Shown: positions 22,336-30,594 of the stretch, piece by piece
Position numbering within the stretch: the stretch's first letter is position 1
How the letters are laid out: each line of letters begins with the position of its first letter
The notes under the pieces: generated by a model
Databases searched by the model: none
Told to the model about the DNA's origin: nothing
Seen by the model: only the letters and a program-made list of their open reading frames with translations
Program-made: the position numbers and the translations under genes
From: Saccoglossus kowalevskii
Lineage: Eukaryota > Hemichordata > Enteropneusta > Harrimaniidae
Assembly: GCF_000003605.2 (NCBI RefSeq)
Contig: NW_003122908.1
Coordinates: forward strand, 1,216,997-1,252,317
DNA length: 35,321 nucleotides
Direction: 5' to 3'

Positions 22336-23417
22336 TATATATTTAACCAGTTTAAAAAAAAACTCACCAGATATATAGTTAACCATAAATATTTAATATT
22401 TTTGAATCTTCAGAAATTGTATCTGACATAAAGAAGTTTGAAGGAAAAAAATCGTAAAAACTGAAATTACTTACTAATTAGTAATTACTAGTCAGTTGGC
22501 AGAAGAAGCATGTAAATAAAATAAAGTTGACATAACAGAATACTGTAGATAAATTAGCAGCATAGTGTAACAATTAGGATGAAAAATACAGTTGAATTAA
22601 TAAATTTTAACAATTTTAAAAATATCCACACAATATCAAAGCAATCTGGCAGTTTTAACAAGATTTGATGAAATGCCAAAAAATGGAATATTATTATTTT
22701 AAAATTCGTTTACTCTCAGTGTTTAACAATTGAGTAATACCAGCTTTAATCTTTTTTTCATCACCACATCTTGTCTGGTCTTTAATATAACCTGAAAATT
22801 ATCAAGTATAAAATGATCATTATACGTAAACACAACAGTTATTTGTACAATATACACAAACAATAAGTTTATAGATATCAGATAAAAATTGGCTGGGTCG
22901 AAAAAAATCATTTCTGAAAACAGTAAAAATGGCGAGCAACTAATTATTACTCACACTTTTTGTATAATTTTTATTTATTTGAATAGTTTTTGGATTAATT
23001 GATAATCAAAATCTGTTTTCTAGGTAAATAAAAAATAATGCCGGAACACCTTTTAGCAGCTTGTCTTATCATATCATATACAACTATTAGGTAAACATTT
23101 TTTTTTTGGCTTGGTCAAGAAAGTGTTAAATCAGATGCAAACAATTACGAACTATTCTGGGGTTTTCAAACCTTTAGGTTTGTTGTTACTATAGAGATGT
23201 AAAACATTTATTTAGTTTTATGCGTCATTCAAGATGGCGGCCCCCATATAGTAAATATCGCATTTATTTCATTATATCAGGTGTGCGCCAGCTGACTGTG
23301 GGTATAACCAAATGTCGCCAAAAACAAAACGGCGTAATGCTGTCCATGATTAGGTACAGTTTGTTATTCGGGTCTTGTTTGTTGCGCGTTTGTACCTGAC
23401 ATTTTTAGTTTCGAAGT
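22336..23417. other. AT-rich interior sequence, no gene recognised
   Basis: No motif-bearing ORF was found. The complement of AATAAA near 23209 and 23262 could serve as polyadenylation signals for the minus-strand RHIM gene whose stop is at 23501, but this is weak. Confidence 0.4.
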
Positions 23418-23500
23418 TGAATCGACTTTGGGACGAATTAATTTGTGAGACGAATCGACTTGGGACGAATGTGATTTGAGACGAATGAACTGTTCACCGT

Positions 23501-23646
23501 TTAGTTCGTAGCTTGAGTATAGCGTTTATCTCTGTCAGTGTACGGTGATCGACGTTCTTTCACTACGTCAGCATACATCGTGCACGAGTTCCCAATCTGT
23601 ACTCTAGCGTCCTCACTGATGGTGCATGTGATATTACCTTGAGCTA
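23501..23646 (-). CDS. RHIM gene C exon 3 (RHIM)
   Basis: The acceptor GGTCACCCAG is followed by 47 codons and TAA. It carries the RHIM core VQIG and the conserved QIGxxC spacing also seen in gene A. The stop lies 13 bp from the TCGATTCGTCCC repeat cluster. Confidence 0.75.
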
Positions 23647-24349
23647 CTGGGTGACCTGGTAAGCGACAAAATACAACACATGATTAACAAAGGAATTTCA
23701 AAAAATCACATTTATTGAACCACGTGACAAGACATCAATAAGATAATCGTCTATATATACATAGCATAAATAGTGGCTGGACCCATAATATGGATGATAC
23801 TCACTTGTTACGATCGTCTCTGCCCCGTCGTTTAATGTCTTTCCAACACACCCTGTCATGTCATGTTCGGTATTCAGTTCTCCTCGTACGGTACCGCCTA
23901 TGTTATTATTTGGATTGTCCCTCATAATATGTGTTGGTGGGTTATTAAAGCCCCTTGCGTAATCATTTGGACGAGAATGGGGACCATCCGTTTCCTCGAT
24001 TGGGCGACCTTTTTATATAATAAAATGAACATGGCGACTAGATATAACGCTATTAAATATTAATCAAAATATATTCGAACGTATCTGGTTGGCGTCGTTT
24101 CACAGCGGTGCCCAAGTTACTGTTTATTTCATCGTTTGGTTTGTAAGTTTCAATCTTAGAATACTCTCTGGCTATCGTTATGCGAGGCTGAACAGAACAT
24201 CCAAATAAAATGCACGGCATTGTTTAAGGTATAATGTCAATTGTTATTTCGGTATTAGATTTATATTAGATTTTATATCAGATGAACTTACCATAGGTAA
24301 ACTGTATAAGCCACTCTAACACAATACGCACATAATACAATATACTCAT
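23501..24349 (-). CDS. Small RHIM-containing protein, complete three-exon gene (RHIM gene C)
   Basis: Exons 24349-24292, 24008-23805 and 23646-23501 join with two phase-1 introns (donors GTAAGT and GTGAGT; acceptors ending AAAAAG and ACCCAG). They give 135 residues. Residues 1-19 (MSILYYVRIVLEWLIQFTY) are hydrophobic and could be a signal or membrane-associated helix. Residues 20-87 are a polar Asn/Thr/Asp/Pro-rich linker. Residues from about 92 read GNITCTISEDARVQIGNSC. This has the RHIM core VQIG with a preceding beta-prone strand and a following polar-x-M, as in RIPK1 (IQIG) and RIPK3 (VQVG). A short charged tail follows. There is no enzymatic domain, so it could act as an amyloid adaptor or inhibitor. 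The motif and phases are seen; the function is inferred. Confidence 0.7.
23805..24008 (-). CDS. RHIM gene C exon 2 (polar linker)
   Basis: The acceptor TTATTATATAAAAAG is followed by GT completing a codon, then RPIEETDGPHSRPND and on. It ends GTA ACA A before GTGAGT. The frame is open throughout, and also opens as an ORF from an internal ATG at 23925. Confidence 0.65.
24292..24349 (-). CDS. RHIM gene C exon 1 (hydrophobic N-terminus)
   Basis: The ATG at 24349 is the first after an in-frame stop 12 bases upstream (TGA AGA CAC GTT). The exon ends TAT G before GTAAGT, in phase 1, and completes a Gly codon with the next exon. Confidence 0.6.
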
Positions 24350-24410
24350 AACGTGTCTTCACTGAAACGCGTAGAACAAGAAGTTAACTCTTCGTCGAAT
24401 ATCGCTCGAC

Positions 24411-24416
24411 TTTATA
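24411..24416 (-). promoter_or_regulatory. Candidate TATA box of RHIM gene C
   Basis: On the minus strand CATATAAAG lies about 62 bp upstream of the ATG at 24349. A start site 25-30 bp downstream would leave a 5'UTR of about 35 bases. No other core element is clear. Confidence 0.4.
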
Positions 24417-24419
24417 TGA

Positions 24420-25832
24420 ATTTTATTTATAAAGCACGATGTCATCGCTAAATGTGGTATTACATGTAATTGTTTTCTTATCGCTCCTCGTGGTTTGCCA
24501 CATTTTTTTGTTGCTGGCCTGTTATAGAATATATTTGCGGTGTTGGTCATTACAACACATTTCAATTGTTATAAATTAGTGTGAAATAAACACACGTGAT
24601 AACAACTATTGACTATACATCTAGGAAAATTTATTTTGTTGTTTGATTTAGGTTTAGCCCAAAGTTATGCAAATATGGCGTTACATTTAGGGGTTATTAG
24701 TAAGAATGTGAATTCAGACAAACTTACAAACCGTTGTTTGATATCTATGAAATTAAATGTTAAAGATTTCTCGAATTTAAAAAATTGCTATTTTGGGATA
24801 TTGCCATTAAAAAAAACTTTCAAAATTGTTCCAATATATCACACTTCAAAAATAAAATTATTGATATCTTACATCTTACACCTATTTGTGTTTAATTAAG
24901 AAAAGAAGTTTTAAAAATGGGGAAACTATTGCAATGACAATCCTTATAATAACTTGTTACAGAATTATTATAAAAATTATTTACAAATAAATGTTTAAAA
25001 AAACTGGTCAAGCAGTTGTACAATATGGAAACATTCAATTAAATGATTATTGGAAGTTAGTTAATGAGTGATGAAGTACTGCATAATTAACACTTCAATT
25101 CATTAGAAAAATATTCAATCTATTGCTGATCTCAAACCATGGTGTATTGGTCACATACTCAAATCAGGTGATAGCGATGGTCACCTGAATGGCTAATATA
25201 GTAGGCGCTGTCCTGAGATGACCTTTTACCCACATGACCAAAGCCACGTACTCTGTAAACCCGGAGTAGTTTCGTCAACTATACAAAAAAGTAAATTTGT
25301 ATTGTTTAAGTACAATAATTAATTCCTAGTTTTACTTGTATGTGGGGCACTGTTTTATTTATAATAGCATATAAATAGCATATAGTCGTCGGAATACACC
25401 GACGTCTTCTGTGTCAGCAGAATACACACCTGATAAATTCCATATCCACATATTAAAACCTCTAGCTGTGGTCCATAGCTCTTTTTAATAGTTATGTTTG
25501 GATTTTAGAATGAATAACAGAATAGCTAGCGACCAAATTCACCGGGAAATTAATCAAACCAATCTAGAAGTTATATAGCTGTGGGTCCATATCTCCTCTT
25601 GTGTGGGTTGGTTTTACGTCTTTGTGATGGTATTTTTTAGTAATTTTAGGTACATTAGTTGTTCTTTAAGTTGTGTGTAGATACTGAGAATGTAGCACAC
25701 AGTATCACACAGTACAGAAGAGCAAAACCATAACAAACATGATATAAGCTATATAACCTCCAGCGATCAGATCAGATTCACGTTATTTGCATCACAGACT
25801 TTACAAATATTCGGATTCCATCACAGTGTATT
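24420..25832. other. Intergenic sequence between RHIM genes C and A
   Basis: No exon chain was recognised. A 96-codon plus-strand frame (24609-24899) has no recognisable motif. TAGCTGTGG(G)TCCATA recurs near 25462 and 25578. A short GTCGG/CCGAC hairpin lies near 25388-25403. Confidence 0.4.
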
Positions 25833-26166
25833 TCACAGAGCCGTTTTACCACGTAAATAATTCTCGTATCGTTGTAACAGTTGCATTAATTTGAATTTGT
25901 AAGTGCCGTAGTTCTTATGTGGTGTTATATCCATAACTTTCGTCAACGACCGTTCACATGACTTCAGATGTTCAATATGATCGTTGATATTTGGCAAGTC
26001 CATATTATATATTTCCACATTACTGAGCAAGCACATGGAAGTGTTAATAAGTTCTAATACGATGTTGGTGAGTTCTTCGCCGGGGTTTTCTATTACGTTA
26101 CATTGACTGCCAATCTGAAGTATGTCCCTCCCGCAAAAATGATATCTCCTTGGACCCTGATTAATT
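25833..26166 (-). CDS. RHIM gene A terminal exon (RHIM and C-terminal helices)
   Basis: The acceptor TTTTTCAACTTGTAG ends at 26167. One frame runs from the acceptor to TGA at 25833 and contains LQIGSQCNV. It can be entered from a phase-2 donor, or in phase 1 from a weaker upstream acceptor AAG at 26189. The second frame starts LIRVQGDIIFAGG, which also resembles the start of the gene B RHIM exon (NPVIRGNITVSG), but stops at TAA after 23 full codons. Confidence 0.55.
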
Positions 26167-27224
26167 CTACAAGTTGAAAAACAAGTCGCTTAGAAGTTAT
26201 TAAATATGCATAAAATAACATTTTAAACGATTTGAGTTGAGGGCACAATCCACAAACAAAATATATGAATCAATATCTGCCTATGGGTTCAAGGGAATGC
26301 GAAAATGTTACAATTATTGGGATCGTATGTAATACATACAATGGCATTCGTCAGCGTATAAAATACCGGAATTTGTTTGGTCTGGTGAAAATTAAATACG
26401 CGATGACCCGTTATTGTTATTTTGCTGAGGTGTTAGTTATGTTTATTTCATCTTTACCACGCACGTTTTTCATGTATTGTCTATTTCTATGCGTTGACGA
26501 TTTGACGATTTTCATCATGATCTTGGTTTGTATTATCAAACTTTCTTGCTCCACAAATTTGCGGAGTTCTTGTCGCTCATTCTGACCTGGATGAATGACA
26601 GATTGACCTGTTAGGTGACAGGGGGTGTATCACGTGATACACCTACATGTTATTGTTTGCATTTCTGCATGATTATGTAACCATTCAGCTGATGTCAAAC
26701 ACTTATTTCCGTTAAATAAAGCTGAGAAATTTACCTACTGACTCGATTTTATCCATGATTTTGTTGGTGAATGACGTAACATCACATAGAGACACAGTGA
26801 AATATTATACACATTGGTAATGTCGTTGATATATTTCACTGTGTCTTTTGTCTTTATTTCATGATATCGCAATCCCACTTTGAATCCTGAAAACAACAGG
26901 TCAGTACAGGAATGAAAATGCTATATTATACCATATGAACGTATTATAACATGTATGTAGCGTATGTAAACCGAGAGTAAAACGTAAAAACTTACTTGCT
27001 AAACTGAATAACCAAATCGCCAAATGTTGCGCTAATTTTTTTTGTTTTATACTTTCATTGGACTTTCGACTACTGAATTTTCCGCATGAATTTATCCCTA
27101 CTTTTTTTATTTTGTGTGAAGAAGTTGTCAATACAGACGAAACATCACCATTATGTATTATATGTGAAAGTATATCGAAACTCGAGACAACATGGAATAC
27201 ATATACAAACATAGAAATATTCAT
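25833..27224 (-). CDS. Helix-rich protein with RHIM-like core (RHIM gene A), frame unresolved
   Basis: Candidate exons are 27224-26996, 26886-26735 (or to 26739), 26586-26458 and 26166-25833. The last exon is open for 110 codons. It reads FCGRDILQIGSQCNV, then an 80-residue helical tail ending LLQRYENYLRGKTAL. LQIG and the Cys three residues later align with gene C (VQIGNSC). Exons 1 and 2 join in phase 1 (GTAAGT; TTGTTTTCAG). From there two solutions exist. (i) Exon 2 uses GTAGGT at 26738 (phase 2), skips exon 3 and enters the last exon in the RHIM frame with no break. (ii) Exon 3 (NERQELRKFVEQESLIIQTK and on) is included, which needs one-base slips in exon 2 and in the T5 run at 26135-26139. 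The gene could be alternatively spliced, decayed or affected by base errors. Confidence 0.5.
26458..26586 (-). CDS. RHIM gene A candidate exon 3 (amphipathic helix)
   Basis: The acceptor ATTCATCCAG (26587) and donor GTAAAG (26457) bound 42 full codons. These are rich in Glu, Lys, Gln, Ile and Met with heptad-like spacing. Both ends are phase 1, like the introns of genes B and C. Confidence 0.45.
26624..26643. repeat. Perfect 20-bp palindrome with a central CACGTG
   Basis: GGTGTATCACGTGATACACC reads the same on both strands. Its centre is a CACGTG E-box. It lies in the intron between candidate exons 2 and 3 of RHIM gene A. Confidence 0.9.
26735..26886 (-). CDS. RHIM gene A candidate exon 2
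   Basis: After a strong acceptor (CCTGTTGTTTTCAG) the frame reads FKVGLRYHEIKTKDTVKYIN and on. It is open to a TAG at 26737-26735, directly before the donor GTAAAT. A second frame opens after a TAA at 26807-26805 and reads DVTSFTNKIMDKIESV, which looks like an amphipathic helix and is in phase with exon 3. The donors GTAGGT (26738) and GTAAAT (26734) are four bases apart. Confidence 0.45.
26790..26846 (-). repeat. Perfect 16-bp hairpin inside RHIM gene A exon 2
   Basis: AGACACAGTGAAATAT (26790-26805) is exactly complementary to 26831-26846, with a 25-base loop. It lies wholly within the candidate exon, so a transcript would carry a strong stem-loop. Confidence 0.8.
26996..27224 (-). CDS. RHIM gene A candidate exon 1
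   Basis: It begins MNISMFVYVFHVVSSFD, a moderately hydrophobic start preceded by an in-frame TAA. It then encodes a Ser/Lys-rich stretch and AQHLAIWLFSLA, ending in phase 1 at GTAAGT (26995). It may be an internal exon trimmed by an acceptor within it if the membrane exon at 28003 is the true start. Confidence 0.4.
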
Positions 27225-27924
27225 TTTATTTTATTCATCATTATTTTATTCATGTTGTTACTGCTGCTGCTGTCATTTTGGTTGTTTCTCGTGAAGTACC
27301 GTTGATGCACTCAAATTTCACTCACCACAATGCTGTACATAGTTTGTTAAATTAACATAACCTTATACATGTAGAGTTAATAACAGAGTCAGCGAACAAC
27401 GCCTTTATTTTATCTTGGGGTTCGAATAGCCGGTTCTTGCCAATCAGTTTCTGTGCAGGCGCATAACGTAAACAAGTGCTGCCGTATATCCACATGCCGT
27501 GTGAGCATAGCAATGACCTTGGACATAATAATTTGTTTTTCCCAACGAGTAATAGGTATTTTAAATACTTGTAATTGACCCATTTTCTGAACGCTGTTTT
27601 CTGTCAGTGATCACAATGGTTTAAAACAACAATTATGTCTACATAACATAAAGAACATTTTGTGCAATTCACGTTTACTGTCTTCCGGCGGTCTGGGGTG
27701 GGATTTCCCCATGTTTTAAGCAACCTGGAATATTGATTGCCCCGTGAATGGGCGGATATTTGATGCAAAAATATTGAAATTCTGACGGACATCCTGTTTC
27801 GAAGAAAACTATGAAAAATGTCACATTCTCTGAAGGTAAAATCAGCTGTTACCCTGGGTTAAGTAATAATAATAATGACACTCATAGTGACCCACACCCC
27901 TGGACCTTGGTCAGTAACAACTAC
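27225..27924. other. Intron or intergenic sequence between the membrane exon and RHIM gene A exon 1
   Basis: No clear coding exon. A 62-codon minus-strand frame (27604-27792) lacks a recognisable motif. A short CTG run lies near 27261-27272. Confidence 0.35.
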
Positions 27925-28003
27925 CTCTGTAAGGTACGGTAAAACACGTGCGTGAAAACATCACGACAACTAATATGATGACGATAACCACGTAGAAGAA
28001 CAT
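27925..28003 (-). CDS. Candidate first exon encoding a membrane helix
   Basis: The ATG at 28003 starts MFFYVVIVIILVVVMFSR followed by TCFTVPYR. It ends in phase 1 (AGA G) before GTAGTT at 27924. Fifteen or so strongly hydrophobic residues followed by Ser-Arg are typical of a signal anchor or signal peptide. The phase matches exon 2 of RHIM gene A (joining as Gly-Phe-Lys) and the phase-1 pattern of this locus. It would be a first exon for RHIM gene A or an alternative one. The upstream sequence CACTTTTTCAG/CACACC resembles an acceptor, so a 5'UTR exon may precede it. Confidence 0.4.
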
Positions 28004-28368
28004 GGTGTGCTGAAAAAGTGGCGAAATTCTGATATTTCACAAGTACATCTAGACAATTCAATACATAAGTTGTGGTGTTGTTATCCCAATCTAACTTTAT
28101 GTACTACATGATGTCATTCCATTGTTTTGTGTGTAATCTGACAGTATCATATTAATCATACATGACCTACATGACCCTTTGGCCGTTCAGAAGGTCCCCG
28201 GGTATTTCTAACGTCGATGCTGATATTTTTGGTCCCCGCAAAAAGTTGCTTTATTGAAATGTAGGAGAACGTCATTTGTTTTTGTGACATCACACGCAAA
28301 TGAGACCTACAGCTAATACGATTCATGCATCTAACTACAGACTGTATGTGAAATACGTTCTTTTGTGT

Positions 28369-28369
<1 letters not shown>

Positions 28370-28459
<90 letters not shown>
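28370..28459. repeat. (AAT)n microsatellite, about 30 copies
   Basis: An uninterrupted AAT/TAA run of about 90 bp, ending at AAGG near 28460. The poly-Ile frame it produces on the plus strand is not a gene. Confidence 0.98.
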
Positions 28460-28646
28460 GGATTATGAACACTTTAAGTGTTTTTAAAGCTGGATAAGCT
28501 TTACATATTTTACTCCCACAGCAGTATTTTAAATAGAAATGTTTATGTGTTTAAGTACAAGTGTAGAAAAAAATGTGTCTAATAACATTTAAAATCTCAC
28601 GCTTGCCATTTTTTTAGCAATTGCTCCTCTCATAGTATTGAGATTG

Positions 28647-29047
28647 TCAAATCAAATTATTTATATGATCGCGATAGTTCACTCCTTCTTCATCTATTCG
28701 TTGATCTGTACATTCATGGGGTCTGGTATAATTTCTATTCGTCATGTTAGACGCTTGTCTACATGATAATGACGGAACTTCTGCCACATTCTGCATTCGC
28801 TTATCGTGGCACTCCTCCTGTGCACACCGAACTTCAGGGCGTGGCATACGAGTGGCAGCGGAACAGTGGACATTAATGCAATCATTGACGTTTGATTCGG
28901 GGATCGAGCTGTGAGTATCACTTGCTGTAACCGCTGTTTCGGTTTCCCGTGCAACAGAGCGTACAGGCACATTCATCGTTTGATTGTTTCCTATCTGTAC
29001 ATTGGCATTGCCACTGACTGTGATGTTGCCACGAATAACTGGATTGC
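28647..29047 (-). CDS. RHIM gene B terminal exon (RHIM and tail)
   Basis: It opens with GC completing a Ser codon. The RHIM core VQIG is encoded at about 29001-28990. The frame is open for 132 codons to TGA (28649-28647), long for this AT-rich sequence. Confidence 0.7.
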
Positions 29048-29534
29048 CTAGAATTCCAAATCATAAAACAACGATTATTGATTACATATAAACACACGTT
29101 CGTACTCTCAAGAATAACAACTCTGAGATGGGGGTTGACGAATGTGTTACATGTGGCTAGAAACTACATACATATAGGCACCATTATTATTTCTATTATT
29201 ATCTACCATCTTCGAAATCTCTGTATGATCAGCTTTCTAATATAGCTAGTATATACACGTGTTCTTTAACCACGTCGTGAAAGCATCTTTCTACTTACTT
29301 GGCATCGCCCTGTCTGCGGCTGAAACAGCAGTCTGAAAACGAGTACCATGCACATCAGTGTTGTTATGTACGCTGGTGTCGCTCGGAATTCCACTATTTG
29401 CTTGTGTATTTGTAGTAGTGGTTTTCTTTCTTGGTACGCTCTCGTCTGCACCCTGTGCGATACCTTGAAGCTGGTTTCCCATGTTTTCCCCCAAGTTTTG
29501 ATCGTTTGAATCGATCGGCAACTGCACTGGACAC
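28647..29534 (-). CDS. RHIM-containing protein, 5' end missing (RHIM gene B)
   Basis: Exons 29534-29299 and 29047-28647 join in phase 1 (donor GTAAGT; acceptor GGAATTCTAG) to give about 210 residues. The first encodes a low-complexity Asn/Gln/Thr/Ser-rich linker. The second begins NPVIR, then GNITVSGNANVQIGNNQTM, which has the RHIM core VQIG, a preceding beta-prone strand and NxxxM after it. A 110-residue Cys/Arg/Thr-rich tail of unknown fold ends INNLI. No start codon is convincing in the first exon, so at least one exon lies upstream. It may lie within 29535-30070 or beyond the retrotransposon. The layout (linker, then RHIM exon entered in phase 1) is the same as in gene C. Confidence 0.65.
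29299..29534 (-). CDS. RHIM gene B linker exon
   Basis: The acceptor ACATGTAACAG at 29535 (or GTGTCCAG at 29527, which would keep phase 1) precedes QLPIDSNDQNLGENMGNQLQ and on. The donor GTAAGT is at 29298. The composition is polar and probably disordered. A second frame is also open, but its phase does not fit the RHIM exon. Confidence 0.55.
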
Positions 29535-30070
29535 CTGTTACATGTATTGTATATAGTAGGTGAAATTCAGGTGATGTAACTGTCCTGCTACGGCATGAGT
29601 AGGCTAAACATACAATCCAAAGTCCACGATTACCAAAATACTTTGTGGATTTTCCTATGACAGAAAAACTATTCTATGGTAGAAGGTGTCTTAAACTATT
29701 AATTACTACTAACTCAATCTGACGCAATCGTCGTATTTTTAAACATGCACATCAGACCCAGTACATTTAAAATGTGATCACAAGCCAGACATGTATATGT
29801 TAAATGTTCAAATTCAATCGAAACGGTGGAAATAATATCACAATTCTACATAAGTAGTAGTATGTATATATATCATTTTTTTTTTACAAAAGATAATTAC
29901 ATATCTTATTACAACTGGTGAATATTGCAGACAATTGCTGGCCCTGGATATGTCCTAATGTACCTAATTCATACCCGGCTGTATCATTCTCCAGGTGAGT
30001 GTGCCCTCTATTCAACATTTTAAGCAGCTCTTGTTTCTGTCTGTGTTCATGTATGGGCTGGTCAAATTAT
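29535..30070. other. Sequence between RHIM gene B and the retrotransposon
   Basis: On the minus strand, 30060-29882 is open and reads HRQKQELLKMLNRGHTHLEN and on. It resembles a coding segment but has no recognised domain. A phase-1 GTACAT site near 29965 could join it to RHIM gene B. I could not identify the first exon with confidence. Confidence 0.25.
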
Positions 30071-30130
30071 ATTAGTGGCTTACCAAAACACAAGACACAC
30101 ACACAGTACTGTTGGGCATAATGGGCAGCT
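30071..30130 (-). repeat. Split direct repeat B2 of the Ngaro-like element
   Basis: TAGTGGCTTACCAAAACACA and on matches 30471-30530 with few differences, including a 5-base AGTAC insertion. It marks the 3' end of the element. Confidence 0.8.
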
Positions 30131-30392
30131 TAGCCCTTTTAATCTGTAACATATGGGCTGAGAAAGAAGACACCCATTTGAAAAATTGTAGAACTACAAA
30201 TGCGAAAAAAAGGAAAAGGTGCCATATGCGTACGTATACAACTAAAGAGTATTGTAGCCAGTTAGAAATCCAGGGTTGGAAAGTGGGTATCATAAGTACA
30301 GCCTGGAGAACGCATTCACAGACAACTTGCATATATTAATAAACAAAAGATATGCCAACCCGTCAACCAGTGCCATGAGAGCGCTATATAAT

Positions 30393-30530
30393 GTAAGACA
30401 ACCTAGGACAATTAGGGCGCTATCACAGAAAGGCCACTAAAGTTCTTTAACACACAGTATTAAACATACATTAGTGGCTTACCAAAACACAAGACACACA
30501 CACTGTTGGGCATAATGGCCAGCTCAGTCT
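30393..30530 (-). repeat. Split direct repeats A2 and B1
   Basis: 30393-30475 matches 33921-33999, the A repeat. A2 also extends down to about 30290 (GTACAGCCTGG, like 33376-33386). 30471-30530 matches 30071-30130, the B repeat. Confidence 0.8.
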
Positions 30531-30594
30531 CAAAGCACGTAAGTATTAATGTGTATGAAGGATTGAGGAGAATTAAAGGCTAGCATGCCAATCT

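Larger units (their letters stand above)
20163..23490. mobile_element. Putative 3.3-kb element with inverted clusters of TCGATTCGTCCC
   Basis: At the left (20172-20455) the motif ATTCGTCC, often in the form GTCGATTCGTCCCACAA, occurs about seven times in direct orientation. At the right (23418-23488) its complement (GGGACGAAT, AGACGAATCGAC) occurs about five times. Inverted clusters of short subterminal motifs are typical of DNA transposon ends. I found no clear target duplication and no transposase, so this would be non-autonomous or unrelated to a known class. It contains the CTATAGG satellite. The right cluster begins 13 bp past the stop codon of the RHIM gene at 23501. Confidence 0.5.

Noticed and set aside
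26265-26585. Plus-strand 106-codon ORF
   Set aside because: It is the antisense of RHIM gene A candidate exon 3, which has splice sites and a helix-like composition; the plus-strand product has no motif.
26996-27224. Reading RHIM gene A as a four-helix cytokine
   Set aside because: The helical tail and Cys residues first suggested this, but the terminal exon carries LQIGSQCNV, matching the RHIM exons of the neighbouring genes; no cytokine motif was found.
28300-28497. Plus-strand ORF with a poly-isoleucine run
   Set aside because: It is the translation of the AAT microsatellite.
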